From: G963674665 sp964609625
Lineage (GTDB): Bacteria; Desulfobacterota; Desulfovibrionia; Desulfovibrionales; Desulfovibrionaceae
Assembly (NCBI GenBank): GCA_964609625.1
Contig: CAZSRS010000004.1
Coordinates: 62,001 to 126,000, forward strand
Length of the DNA: 64,000 bases
Reading direction: 5' to 3'
In this document: piece by piece, positions 33,960 to 43,690 of the stretch
Layout: the number at the start of each line of letters is the position of its first letter
Numbering within the stretch: position 1 is the first letter of the stretch
Translations under genes and position numbers: made by a program
The notes under the pieces: generated by a model
The model's database searches: none
Told to the model about the DNA's origin: nothing
Seen by the model: the letters and a program-made list of their open reading frames with translations, nothing else

Positions 33960-35561
33960 TCACCAGGAAAAGGTGAATTCCATGGTCGCGGCTCCGGGCA
34001 ACACGTCCTTCGTCGGAGTGAAGCGGATGGCCAGGGGCAGGGCGCCTTCTTCCGCCTCGCCGGCTATGATCCGCAAATCCGCCGGAGGCTTGTGCCCGCT
34101 CTTCCGCCAGAAAAAGGAAAACGCTGCCTGGAGATTCCCGGCCACCTCCTCTGCTCCACTGGCCTCGATCGCCTCGGCCAGGTGCTCCTTGCACCAGAAC
34201 AGGAATCCCAGCACCCGGTTGAGAAAAAGCTGCGGCCCGAGGGCCGTGCCTGAAAGCGCATTGACGTAGGGCGCCAGGGCGATGTCCTTGTGCAGGGCCC
34301 CCAAGATCGGCACGAAACCGGCCTCGGCGAACTCCGCCACCCGATCTTCACCCAGGGGTGTTTCACAGGCCATGGGGCCGGCCCCGCCCCTGAGCACATC
34401 CAGATTGGCCAAGCTCACGCTATGGTAGTCGCTGAGGCGGCTGGGCCAGCCATGCCTGGCCACGCTCAACGCGGCCAGGGCACCGAGCCCCCAGACCGGA
34501 TTCAGCCACAGGGGCGCGGCCTCGCCGAACATGGGCGTGCGCGGCGGATTGTCCTGACCATACGCGGGACGGGCCAGAATTCCGTTCAATGTCACCGCCA
34601 ACCACTGCGCCCCGTTCTCCTTGCGCAGGTTGCGCCACTTGGCAAAGCCCGCGTCCTCCATGAAGTGGTTGATGTAGGGAATGCGCCCCAGCTCCTGCCA
34701 GGTTCCCAAACGGAAGAATTCCGGCCCAACCGCCACGAGCGTGGGAAGAAGCAGGGTCTCGGCAAAGGTGACCAGGGTGCGCGCCAACTCGATACGTTGG
34801 GGCGCGCTGTCCAGGAACACCTCCACCAGGGCCAGGTTGGGCAGGTCCCCGGCCAGTTCCGGGATCAGACTATCCAGGGCGTGTTCCAGGGCGCCTGCGT
34901 CGTTGGTGTCCACATTGGCCAGAAGCAGCGCGATGCCGGCGCCTTCCTTGACTTCAGCCTGTTTGAGCAACAGCCGCGCCCCCTGCCAGGCTGCCTCGCA
35001 GGCCCGGAATCCCCGATCGTTGTAGATCGCGGCCAGCACCCCGGACATCAGCCCCTCCACCTGATCGCTCCAGCCCTCCAACCCTCCCCTGCCTGGTGCC
35101 GTGGGAGCGGCCACCATGGCCAAGATGTCGTCAACCGTATCGGAGGAGGATGGTCCTGGACTCCCTCCCTCCTGCCCCGCTTGCAGGTCCAAGGGCAAAA
35201 GGGGCCATTTGCCGCGCAGTTCACCGGCAACCGTTTCAAGGGGGCGGCCTGCCCGACGCGCCTCTTGCAGCAACAGACGCGCCTGTTCCAGGTCATCGAG
35301 CCAGGGGCAGACGTGGAGCAGCCGCTCGGGTCTGAAATCACGCATGGAGCGTGGCGCCACCGTCACCCAGGCCTCCGGACAGTACTGCTTGGGCACGCCG
35401 ATGCGCAGGGTGGGGGAAAAGTCCTCCAGGGCCTGATCCAGGTTGGAGAGGTCCACGCGCACCCTGCGCGGGGGGGCGTCCGTGTCCGCCGCCACTGGGG
35501 CGAAAGGCGCCAGGGCAAGAATGGTGTAGGGAATGTCCTCGAACTGTGCCGCCGGCGTCAT
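33960..35561 (-). CDS. Fused TssB-TssC (VipA-VipB) sheath-like protein, orphan
   Basis: The 533-residue protein joins two sheath subunits. Residues about 33-90 follow TssB/VipA (VRVDLSNLDQALEDFSP, IGVP, then SMRDFRPERLL). Residues about 150-533 follow TssC/VipB: FRACEAAWQGARLLL, INHFMEDAGFAKWRNL, AVTLNGILARPAYGQD, NPVWGLGALAAL and FAEAGFVPIL. In canonical type VI secretion the two proteins form a contractile sheath around Hcp. Here they are one short chain (the separate proteins total about 660 residues), and no Hcp, VgrG, ClpV, baseplate or membrane-complex gene is in the window. GGAGG precedes the ATG at 35561; the long upstream frame is discarded. A relic, a specialised sheath or a cytoplasmic structural protein are all possible. 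Confidence 0.75.
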   Translation of the reverse strand: MTPAAQFEDIPYTILALAPFAPVAADTDAPPRRVRVDLSNLDQALEDFSPTLRIGVPKQYCPEAWVTVAPRSMRDFRPERLLHVCPWLDDLEQARLLLQEARRAGRPLETVAGELRGKWPLLPLDLQAGQEGGSPGPSSSDTVDDILAMVAAPTAPGRGGLEGWSDQVEGLMSGVLAAIYNDRGFRACEAAWQGARLLLKQAEVKEGAGIALLLANVDTNDAGALEHALDSLIPELAGDLPNLALVEVFLDSAPQRIELARTLVTFAETLLLPTLVAVGPEFFRLGTWQELGRIPYINHFMEDAGFAKWRNLRKENGAQWLAVTLNGILARPAYGQDNPPRTPMFGEAAPLWLNPVWGLGALAALSVARHGWPSRLSDYHSVSLANLDVLRGGAGPMACETPLGEDRVAEFAEAGFVPILGALHKDIALAPYVNALSGTALGPQLFLNRVLGFLFWCKEHLAEAIEASGAEEVAGNLQAAFSFFWRKSGHKPPADLRIIAGEAEEGALPLAIRFTPTKDVLPGAATMEFTFSW

Positions 35562-35804
35562 GGCTGCCTCCACTGTTGTCTGTTTCCGGCCTTGAACAGC
35601 CGGTCGTGCGGATCGAAATTCCAGGTCCTGAGTGTTCTGGGGTTGTGCTTCGGTTTTTCCATCATTTTCCGCCGACACGCAAGGGCTTAGCCGCAATCCA
35701 CACCTCGACGCCGCATTTGCTTTGCATTTTTTTTCGATCTCGGACAAGATATTGTTACAGAGTAAGGGAATTGCTGGCCTTTCCGCCCTTGACCGGCCGC
35801 GCGG

Positions 35805-37493
35805 ATGCGTGGTCCCAGACCAACAAATCAGACTATGCCGGTACCCGCCGTTTGCCACGGATTCACCCTGTTCGGGGTTCTGGCGCCGCTGCTTGCGGTC
35901 CTGGTCGCGCTGCCTGTCGCCGGATGCGCGCCCCATGCGGATGCGCCGGCACCCCAGGCCTCGGCCGTCAACGCCACCCAGCCTGCGCGGACGCAATGGT
36001 TGCCCGGATTCGACGCCAAGGACGCCGTCGATCCCGTCATCGACCCGTCCGCGGCCACGGGCCTGTCGGGGCAGGCCTGCCTGCACGCCAAGGAACACCC
36101 CGGCAAGCAACTGCAGGAACTGCAAGACATCCTGCACCAGCAAGTCATGGACCAACTCCTGCTCCAGGCATTGCACGACAAATATCTGGCCGACCACCTC
36201 TTCACAAAGGGGTGGAACCTTCCGGACAGCCTCAGGCAAGCCGTGCTGGACTGCATCCGCATCAACGACGAGCGTTTCTACAACGGCAAGGACATGGGGG
36301 AGCTTTGCGTCTCGGTCACGGGCGGCCTGGTGGACACGGGCTGCGATGACCTGCGGGTCTGGCGGGCGCAGCGCGTGCCCTGCCTGAGCATCCCTAAGAG
36401 CCATCAGGAGGCGCTCAAGGCCCGTGCCCTGCGGGATTCCCTGGCGGAGATGCTCTCCCGGCACGAACCCTCGCTCAAGGATGCCGACGCCAAGACTCTG
36501 ATGTCCCTGCTCAGCGACTTCAAGATCCTCAAAGAGGCCTTTGATCCGGCCTCATCCACATACTGCGCCCGTTATTCCGCCGAATACACGCCCATGGCCC
36601 TGAAGGTCTTTGCCGGCATGCAGCGGGTGCTACAGGCCAAACCGCCGCCTCCGCCGCCCCCTTCGACGTACCGAACGCAGCACTTCGACCTTGGCCTGGA
36701 GCTGTACCCGCTGGGGCAGGCCGTGCCCATGTTCGGTGACGATGTCGCGGTGGTCAAGGGTCCGCCCGACCCTCTGGGCCTGGACACCCACGTACTGGGG
36801 CTCAACGGCCTGGTGGAGGGGTATGCGCGCATCGCCGCGCTACGCCCTCTGAGCGCACCGACAGACAACGGCAAAAAGGATGACAAGGAAACAAAATTGG
36901 TTTCCTTGCACACCTTGAACGTTACCGACTTCACTGTGCGGATGCGCATCGACCACAACCCACCTCTGCCCCAAAAAGACCAGAGCGTGGATTTCGAACT
37001 CTTCACCCTGCGCTTCAGCGACTACGTCCGCGACCCCCTGCGCGCCACCCTCAAGCTGGACCTCAAGGGCAACCTCCTGATCCAGTACCACTACAGACTC
37101 ACCAGTTCGGATTTCATTCCCCTGCACTGGCCGCGAAGCATCCAGACCTACGTCGTTGAGCGCATCGGCAGCACCGCCAAGCTCTACGTCAACGACCAGC
37201 TGGTCCTGACCTCTCCTTCACCCGGACGCAGGCTGCAATACTTCAACGCATACCTCGCCTTTCCCGGCCGACTCCACTCCCTCGAACTCGAAGCCCGACT
37301 GCCTCTGGACCCCAAGGACAAGCATCCACCCACCGAGGCAACACCGGAAGCTCCTGCAACCGCCACTCCGGTCACAACACCCGACGCAAGCGAAAGCCCG
37401 GCACCGCAGGCGCAGAACGCCACAACGCCCTCTCGGTCTGAGGCCGAATCAGCACCGCAAACCACCGGACAGGGAGACAGCCATGCACCGTAG
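35805..37493 (+). CDS. Lipoprotein of unknown function, paralogue of next gene
   Basis: The 562-residue protein has a signal peptide with a lipobox at LPVAGC (Cys about residue 41). The mature part contains FYNGKDMGELCVSVTGG (about residue 158), a proline spacer of seven P (about residue 285), a beta-rich C-terminal domain resembling a LamG-type jelly roll (FTVRMRIDHNPPL, SIQTYVVERIGSTAKLYVND), and a Thr/Pro/Ala-rich tail. The start at 35805 is kept because the basic residues before Met11 help the signal peptide. It is divergent from the tssBC-like gene and overlaps the next gene by 11 bases. I do not know the function. Confidence 0.65.
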   Translation: MRGPRPTNQTMPVPAVCHGFTLFGVLAPLLAVLVALPVAGCAPHADAPAPQASAVNATQPARTQWLPGFDAKDAVDPVIDPSAATGLSGQACLHAKEHPGKQLQELQDILHQQVMDQLLLQALHDKYLADHLFTKGWNLPDSLRQAVLDCIRINDERFYNGKDMGELCVSVTGGLVDTGCDDLRVWRAQRVPCLSIPKSHQEALKARALRDSLAEMLSRHEPSLKDADAKTLMSLLSDFKILKEAFDPASSTYCARYSAEYTPMALKVFAGMQRVLQAKPPPPPPPSTYRTQHFDLGLELYPLGQAVPMFGDDVAVVKGPPDPLGLDTHVLGLNGLVEGYARIAALRPLSAPTDNGKKDDKETKLVSLHTLNVTDFTVRMRIDHNPPLPQKDQSVDFELFTLRFSDYVRDPLRATLKLDLKGNLLIQYHYRLTSSDFIPLHWPRSIQTYVVERIGSTAKLYVNDQLVLTSPSPGRRLQYFNAYLAFPGRLHSLELEARLPLDPKDKHPPTEATPEAPATATPVTTPDASESPAPQAQNATTPSRSEAESAPQTTGQGDSHAP

Positions 37494-38889
37494 GCTCGTG
37501 CTCCTCTTCCTTCTGCTCTGCCTGCTGCCCGCGGCCCTGCATGCCGTTGACCAAAGCCCTGCCCAGGCACCCGAACAGGTCGCAAATCAGACCACGGTCC
37601 AGACCACGAACCAGGCAGACGCACAGTCTCCCAGCCCGGCGGCAGCGCAGCCGGACAACGGCATCCTGCAGCTCACCCCCATTCAGGGGGGCACGCCTTC
37701 TCCCTTTGCCATCCCCGAGATGGAAGGCCGCGATCTGGACGTGGACGCCTCGGTCTGCGCCAGCATGGCCGGCCACGAGGACAAGGGACTGGAAGGCTTC
37801 AAGAACCACTTGGTGGAGCAGGCCAGGCAGGAAGCCGCCCGCGTGCTCATCGCCAAACTTTACACCGGCAGGATCGACAGCCCCTTGCAACGCAAGCTGC
37901 CCACCGAGTATCTCGAGTCGCTTTCCCAGCGCATCGACCTGCGCGCCAAGCCGCATTTTTACAACGGCACGGTCTTTGGCGAACTCTGCGTCAGCATCAA
38001 GGCCGGGATGGATACCAGCGCCCTGCCCACGTCGGCGCCCGTGGCCGCGACCCTGGAGAACTTCTGCTTCCAGGCCCCGGACCTCTCCGAAAACGATCTC
38101 GTACTCAAATCCAAACAGGCCGCCCTGGAACGCATCGTCCAGAACATCGCGCCAGGAGCGCAGATTCCCAACCTGCTCCGCGCGCAACTGTTGGACAGCG
38201 CCCAGGTGTCCGGACAACTCGGGGGCTTGGGCAGGGACACTTACTGCTTGACCATGCGGCTGATCATCGCGCCCCTGGAACTGGAAGCCTTCATCCCGCA
38301 CAAGGCAGCCCAGGAAAGCGGCGCGCTTCCGGACACACAGAGCCTGGCCGCCCGCGAGAAGCCGGCTTACTTTCTGGATTTGTCCAAGCATGCGGTCGGC
38401 GACCTGGCTCCGGAACTGGGCACCAACCTGCGCGTGTACCAGGACGAGGAGGGCAAGAGCGTCGGGGCCGTGGACCGTCAGCCGGCCATGGCCATCCTGC
38501 CCCTGACCTCGGAACATGACTTCACCCTGCGCGTGCTGCTCAAGAAAACCCTGGACCTGAACTACGTCCACGAGGCCACCATCGATATGTTCCGCGTGCA
38601 CTTCGCCAACAAGACATACGAACCCATCGAGTTCGTCATGCACCTTGACGAGGCCAGGAACCCCGTGGCCTTTTTCAGGTCCCGGCACGCCACCACCGAC
38701 ATCCTGCCCTGGCAAAACGCCACGAACTTCAACGACTGCCTGGTCGTCAAGCGGGGCAACCGCATGAACTTTTTTTTCAACGGGGATTTTGTCTTCAGTT
38801 ATCCAACAACAGGCGACGTGCTCACGCAAGTCCGTGTGCCCCTGAACTGGGGCGACCGCCTCTACAACGTGTTGCTCAGGAACGACTGA
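37483..38889 (+). CDS. Secreted protein of unknown function, paralogue of previous gene
   Basis: The 468-residue protein has a Sec signal peptide (MHRRLVLLFLLLCLLPAALH, cleavage near residue 22), a Gln/Thr-rich linker, then FYNGTVFGELCVSIKAGM (about residue 160), which matches the FYNG..GELCVS motif of the preceding protein, and a similar C-terminal beta domain (FTLRVLLKKTLDLNYV, CLVVKRGNRMNFFFNGDFVFS). The ATG has GGGAGA 6 bases upstream and lies inside the end of the previous gene, so the two are co-translated and probably arose by duplication. Confidence 0.65.
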   Translation: MHRRLVLLFLLLCLLPAALHAVDQSPAQAPEQVANQTTVQTTNQADAQSPSPAAAQPDNGILQLTPIQGGTPSPFAIPEMEGRDLDVDASVCASMAGHEDKGLEGFKNHLVEQARQEAARVLIAKLYTGRIDSPLQRKLPTEYLESLSQRIDLRAKPHFYNGTVFGELCVSIKAGMDTSALPTSAPVAATLENFCFQAPDLSENDLVLKSKQAALERIVQNIAPGAQIPNLLRAQLLDSAQVSGQLGGLGRDTYCLTMRLIIAPLELEAFIPHKAAQESGALPDTQSLAAREKPAYFLDLSKHAVGDLAPELGTNLRVYQDEEGKSVGAVDRQPAMAILPLTSEHDFTLRVLLKKTLDLNYVHEATIDMFRVHFANKTYEPIEFVMHLDEARNPVAFFRSRHATTDILPWQNATNFNDCLVVKRGNRMNFFFNGDFVFSYPTTGDVLTQVRVPLNWGDRLYNVLLRND

Positions 38890-39031
38890 CGATGTTCCCG
38901 GTGAATTCCCCGTAATACCCTTATGTTATCGGTGTATTGCGATCCGTTTGTATTAGGTTGGTCTCCATGCTATCGAGAATAGGATTGCCGAAAACATCAT
39001 CCCGGAAAGCTTGGGAACCAGGTGCGCGCCA

Positions 39032-40117
39032 ATGATCAAGAAAATCGTTCTGTTGCTCTTGCTCGTCGTTTTGTGCGCGTTGAGTGTGGCGCTCTACAAC
39101 CAGTACCGGCAGCTTCCCCGTCACACCCTGACCGACGCACGGGACTTGGCTGGTTGGACAGACAGGATGGACAGGGCGAACAGGGCCGCACCAGCCGTGT
39201 CTGAAAGATCCCCCTTGCCCCCGCCTGAAGAAACAGCGCCACGCCAGCAGCCGCGCATGCCCCTGTCTGAATCCGTACCGGATGCGACGGCGGAACAGAC
39301 CCTGGAACCGTCCCAGGAAACGAGCCCCAAAGCGCCTCCTCCCCTCCCATTGGTGGCAGACAGGGGAGCAAACAAGGATCCCATGCTCGACCCGACCTCT
39401 CTCGGGCATCCCGAGCTTTCTCTGGAATCGCGCCCCGCTCCCGCCGAGGCTCCGCATCCCGTCGAGGCCAGGCCGGAACTCGAGTCCAAGGCCGAAAAGA
39501 TCCTGGACAGGACCGAACACTGGGTCGAGGAGAAGGTGGAGAAGGTCGAAGATATCGTCGGTAAGGTGAAAAAGGAACTGCGGACTGAGGAAAAAATCAT
39601 CACGGACATGGAAATTTCCCGCGAGGACGCTGCCTTGCCGGAAACCCGCGTGGACAAGCTCGTGCGCCAGATAGAGGAAAAGGCCCTGGGTGAAATCAAG
39701 CCCGAGCCGGCCATCCGCGAGCCCATTGTCAAGCCCTCCCACGTCTATGAACTCGAACCCGAGCCAAAGGACGACTCCAAACAGCCCACCCTGCGCAACA
39801 GGGTGGTTTCCATCGAACTCACACTGGAGAGCAACGAGACCATCCTCGATATCCGCACCGAAGCCCCGATTGCGCAGCACAAGGTGTTCCAGATCAAAGA
39901 CCCGCGGCGGCTGGTAGTGGATTTGTACGGCTCGTTCCGCGGCAGCCGCCCCAGGCTCGAGGTCCCGAAAAACTCCTTGATCAACGACGTACGCACCGGG
40001 CTGCATCCCGACAAGCTACGCATCGTCGCGGACCTGCATCCCGAGGCAGCGATCTCGGTCGCGGAGGAGCCACGCTCTCCCACACGGCTGGTGGTCATCC
40101 TGAAGCCCGGGAACTGA
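39032..40117 (+). CDS. AMIN-domain membrane-anchored protein
   Basis: The 361-residue protein has an N-terminal transmembrane anchor (IVLLLLLVVLCALSVALY), a long Pro/Glu-rich linker, a charged coiled-coil (about residues 155-235), and a C-terminal AMIN domain (VVSIELTLESNETILDIRT, FQIKDPRRLVVDLYG, VRTGLHPDKLRIVADL). AMIN domains target periplasmic proteins to peptidoglycan or septal sites, as in AmiC and PilQ. No amidase domain is present, so it is likely a structural or recruiting protein. The start has only a weak ribosome-binding site. Confidence 0.75.
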   Translation: MIKKIVLLLLLVVLCALSVALYNQYRQLPRHTLTDARDLAGWTDRMDRANRAAPAVSERSPLPPPEETAPRQQPRMPLSESVPDATAEQTLEPSQETSPKAPPPLPLVADRGANKDPMLDPTSLGHPELSLESRPAPAEAPHPVEARPELESKAEKILDRTEHWVEEKVEKVEDIVGKVKKELRTEEKIITDMEISREDAALPETRVDKLVRQIEEKALGEIKPEPAIREPIVKPSHVYELEPEPKDDSKQPTLRNRVVSIELTLESNETILDIRTEAPIAQHKVFQIKDPRRLVVDLYGSFRGSRPRLEVPKNSLINDVRTGLHPDKLRIVADLHPEAAISVAEEPRSPTRLVVILKPGN

Positions 40118-40179
40118 ACCCGGTCAACACCCGAAATCTCCCCAACAGCAGCACAAGGCCAGACCCAAGGATCTGCATC

Positions 40180-41649
40180 ATGACCAAGCTGCCCATTAAC
40201 CTGCAAGACGCATCCGTCGCCGCGAAGTTCAGGGCTTTCGAGCTGAAGATGGAGGCCCACAGCATCAGGCCCATGGTCATCAACATCTTCAAGCACTACT
40301 ACACCAAGCTTCTGCAGGGAGATCTCGGTAAAATGCCTGAAGCGGCTATCGCACCCGTTTCAGAAGACAGCCTCAAGAGCTACGAAGCCCTCGAACCCTA
40401 TACCGACGACGGCATCAGGGCCATGAACCAGGCCGTGGTCATCAAACTCAACGGCGGCCTGGGTACCAGCATGGGCCTGGAGCGCGCCAAGTCCCTGATC
40501 TCCCTCAAGGACGACCTCACCTTTCTCGACATCATCCTGCGCCAGGTCCTGCACCTGCGCGAGCAGTACAAGACGCACCTGCCCCTGGTCCTGATGAACA
40601 GCTTCAAGACACACGTGGACACCATGCTCCACGTGGAGCATTTCGACAACGCGCCCACGGGTATTCCCCTTGCCTTTGTCCAAAACCGCTTTCCAAAGGT
40701 CCTGCAGGACGACTTCTCCCCGGCCTGCTGGCCCGACAACCCCGAGCTGGAGTGGAACCCGCCCGGACACGGCGACATCTACACAGCGCTCAAGGTCTCT
40801 GGGCTCTTGGAAAATCTCTTGCGCAAGGGCTTTGTCTACGGATTCATCTCCAACTCCGACAACCTCGGCGCCGTCATGGACCCGCGCATCCTCGGCTATC
40901 TGGCCAAGGAAAAGCTGCCCTTCCTCATGGAAGTCGCACGACGCACCCCCTCGGACCGCAAAGGGGGGCATCTGGCGCTGTTGCGCGCCTGGAACCGCCT
41001 CTGCCTGCGGGAAGTCGCTCAGTGTCCGGACAAGGATCTCCCGAGCTTCGAGGACATCGACAAGCATCGCTACTTCAACACCAACTCGCTGTGGCTCGAC
41101 CTGCGCTCCCTGGAGCAGGTCTTCCTCCAACACCACATGATCCCCCTGGACCTGATCCTCAACCCCAAGACCCTGGACCCGCGTGATCCTCACTCGCCCA
41201 AGGTCCTGCAGATCGAGACCGCCATGGGTGCCGCCGTGTCGGCTTTTCAGGAGGCCGCGGCCGTGGAGGTACCCAGGGAGCGCTTCGCGCCGGTAAAAAC
41301 CACCAACGACCTGCTGCTGGTCCAGTCCGACTGCTACAACCGCAACGCCGACGAGACCTTGATACCCGCGCCGGAACGCTCCACCAGCCTTCCAGTGATC
41401 AAGCTGGATTCAAATTTTTACAAAAAAATCGACGAGTTCCTGCTCCGCTTCCCCTACGGCCCGCCATCCCTGCTCCACTGCCTATCCCTGACAGTCAACG
41501 GCGACGTACACTTCGGCAAGAACGTCACCTGTGCGGGAAGGGTCACCGTCACCGCCCCGCACCACCGCCAGGCGGTGGTGAACGACAACACGCTCCTCGA
41601 GGGCGAGGTACTGCTCCAGGACACGCAGGACCCTCCGGAGACGGAATGA
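40180..41649 (+). CDS. UTP-glucose-1-phosphate uridylyltransferase, eukaryotic (UDPGP) type
   Basis: The 489-residue protein carries the UDPGP-family nucleotide motif KLNGGLGTSMGLERAKS (about residue 90), MNSFKTHVDT, the uridine/glucose site NPPGHGDIYTAL and SNSDNLGAVMD, and the catalytic Lys region in KTTNDLLLVQSD. It makes UDP-glucose from UTP and glucose-1-phosphate. Bacteria usually use the unrelated-looking GalU; this protein is of the longer UGP type found in eukaryotes and some bacteria. It lies 52 bases upstream of glgB, which suggests a carbohydrate-storage or UDP-sugar operon. Confidence 0.9.
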   Translation: MTKLPINLQDASVAAKFRAFELKMEAHSIRPMVINIFKHYYTKLLQGDLGKMPEAAIAPVSEDSLKSYEALEPYTDDGIRAMNQAVVIKLNGGLGTSMGLERAKSLISLKDDLTFLDIILRQVLHLREQYKTHLPLVLMNSFKTHVDTMLHVEHFDNAPTGIPLAFVQNRFPKVLQDDFSPACWPDNPELEWNPPGHGDIYTALKVSGLLENLLRKGFVYGFISNSDNLGAVMDPRILGYLAKEKLPFLMEVARRTPSDRKGGHLALLRAWNRLCLREVAQCPDKDLPSFEDIDKHRYFNTNSLWLDLRSLEQVFLQHHMIPLDLILNPKTLDPRDPHSPKVLQIETAMGAAVSAFQEAAAVEVPRERFAPVKTTNDLLLVQSDCYNRNADETLIPAPERSTSLPVIKLDSNFYKKIDEFLLRFPYGPPSLLHCLSLTVNGDVHFGKNVTCAGRVTVTAPHHRQAVVNDNTLLEGEVLLQDTQDPPETE

Positions 41650-41701
41650 GCTTGATTGACCGGCCTGGGTGCGGACCCAGGGCCACGCCTCAGGAGAAAC
41701 C

Positions 41702-43603
41702 ATGAGTTCGACCAAACCGTTGTATGTTCCCCCCTTCGATCTGCAACTCTTCAACGAGGGAAAGCACTGGGACATCTACCGGATACTCGGTGCCCACCCC
41801 TATGAGGAAGAGGAGCAGGCCGGTTATCGTTTCGCGGTCTGGGCACCCAACGCCCGGTCGGTCCACGTGGCCGGCGATTTCAATGACTGGCGCCACGGAG
41901 ATTACCCCCTCTACCCGGTGGGGCTGTCAGGTATCTGGGCGGGTTTCCTGCCCGGCATCGCAAAGGGCATGCTCTACAAGTTCGGTATCGAGCAGGCTGA
42001 CGGCCGTGTCGTCTACAAGTCCGATCCCGTGGCCTTCCATGTCGAGGTCCGGCCCGGCAACGCTTCCAGGACCTGGGACCTGGACAACCACACATGGCGG
42101 GACGGGGAGTGGATGCAGCGGCGCAAGGAGCAGGGCCTGCCCCTGGACCGCCCCATGTCGGTCTACGAGGTCCACGCCGGCTCCTGGCGACGCAAGAACA
42201 ACGGCGCGAACTTCCTGAGCTACGAGGAGTTGGCCGACCAGCTCATCCCGTACGTCAAGGACCTGGGCTTCACCCACATCCAGTTCATGCCCCTGGCCGA
42301 ACACCCCCTGGACGAGAGTTGGGGCTACCAGATCAGCCATTTCTACGCACCCACCTCCCGCTTCGGCAGGCCCGAGGATTTCAAGGCCTTTGTGGATCGC
42401 TGCCATCAAACCGACATCGGCGTTATCCTGGACTGGGTTCCCGGGCATTTTCCCAAGGACGACTGGTGTCTGGGGCGCTTTGACGGCACCGCTCTCTTCG
42501 AACACTCAGACCCCAGGCAGGGCGAGCACCCCGAGTGGGGCACCTACATCTTCAATTACGGCAGGCACGAGGTCCGCGGCTTTCTTTTTGCCAACGCACT
42601 GTACTGGTTCAAGGAATTCCACATCGACGGCCTGCGTATCGACGCCGTGGCCTCCATGCTCTACCTGGATTACGCCCGCGAGGAGGGTGACTGGCTGCCC
42701 AACGTCTTCGGAGGCAAGGAGAACCTCGAGGCCGTTGACTTTCTCAAGGAGCTGAACAAGACCGTGCACGGCCACTACCCCGGCGCCATCATGGTGGCCG
42801 AGGAATCCACGGACTGGCCCGGAGTCTCCAGGCCGCTCTATACCGGAGGCCTGGGTTTCACCTTCAAGTGGAACATGGGCTGGATGCACGATACCTTGGA
42901 GTTCTTTACCAAGGACCCCCTCTACCGCTCCCATCATCACAACAACCTGACCTTCTCCATGCTATACGCCTTCACCGAGAACTTCCTTCTGCCTCTGTCC
43001 CATGACGAGGTTGCTCACGGCAAGGGCGCCCTGGTCTCCAAGATGCCTGGCGACCAATGGCAGCAGCAGGCCAACCTGCGCCTCCTGCTGAGCTACCAGT
43101 GGGCGCATCCTGGCAAGAACCTCTTGTTCATGGGCGGTGAATTCGGGCAGTGGAGCGAATGGAACTCCCAGACCCAATTGGACTGGGCCTTGCCAGACTT
43201 CCCTCGGCATCAGGGCATCCTGGCCTTGGTGCGTGACCTCAACCGCCTGCAGCGGGAATACCCGGCCATGCATCGCAACGACCACGACTGGAACGGCTTC
43301 GAGTGGGTGGATTTCTCGGACTACAAGGCCTCCATCGTCAGCTTTCTGCGCAAGGCGCCGGGGGAACGCCCCCTGCTTTGGATTTTCAACTTCACGCCTG
43401 TTGCCCGGCACAACTACTGCGTGGGGTGCCCCAGCCAGGGGCTTTGGCTGGAGATATTCAACTCCGACTCCCAGATCTTCGGCGGCTCGGACATTGGCAA
43501 CGCCGGCAGTGCCTTGGCCCGCAAATCCAGACTGGGAACCCGGCCCTGGCATCTGGAGCTGAACCTGCCGCCTTTGGGGGCCCTGGCCTTCACTCCGGAA
43601 TAG
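41702..43603 (+). CDS. glgB: 1,4-alpha-glucan branching enzyme
   Basis: The 633-residue GH13 enzyme creates alpha-1,6 branches in glycogen. An N-terminal CBM48 domain (FAVWAPNARSVHVAGDFNDW) precedes the catalytic barrel, with the nucleophile in IDGLRIDAVASMLY, the acid/base Glu in MVAEESTDWPG and the third Asp in PLSHDEVAHGKG, plus the C-terminal beta domain. The length is usual for the short form without the extra N1 module. The ATG at 41702 has CAGGAGAAACC before it. Confidence 0.96.
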   Translation: MSSTKPLYVPPFDLQLFNEGKHWDIYRILGAHPYEEEEQAGYRFAVWAPNARSVHVAGDFNDWRHGDYPLYPVGLSGIWAGFLPGIAKGMLYKFGIEQADGRVVYKSDPVAFHVEVRPGNASRTWDLDNHTWRDGEWMQRRKEQGLPLDRPMSVYEVHAGSWRRKNNGANFLSYEELADQLIPYVKDLGFTHIQFMPLAEHPLDESWGYQISHFYAPTSRFGRPEDFKAFVDRCHQTDIGVILDWVPGHFPKDDWCLGRFDGTALFEHSDPRQGEHPEWGTYIFNYGRHEVRGFLFANALYWFKEFHIDGLRIDAVASMLYLDYAREEGDWLPNVFGGKENLEAVDFLKELNKTVHGHYPGAIMVAEESTDWPGVSRPLYTGGLGFTFKWNMGWMHDTLEFFTKDPLYRSHHHNNLTFSMLYAFTENFLLPLSHDEVAHGKGALVSKMPGDQWQQQANLRLLLSYQWAHPGKNLLFMGGEFGQWSEWNSQTQLDWALPDFPRHQGILALVRDLNRLQREYPAMHRNDHDWNGFEWVDFSDYKASIVSFLRKAPGERPLLWIFNFTPVARHNYCVGCPSQGLWLEIFNSDSQIFGGSDIGNAGSALARKSRLGTRPWHLELNLPPLGALAFTPE

Positions 43604-43690
43604 GGCAACGGGAACCATGACTTCCATCGCAACGCTGCAAGCGGCTGTACCAGAACCCTCCGGGGCTTCAAACCCTGGACATCGAGAAGC

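Noticed and set aside
35600..36464. N-terminal extension of the TssB-TssC-like protein to 36464
   Set aside because: The extension is antisense to the lipoprotein gene and lacks similarity, while the ATG at 35561 has GGAGG in the right place.
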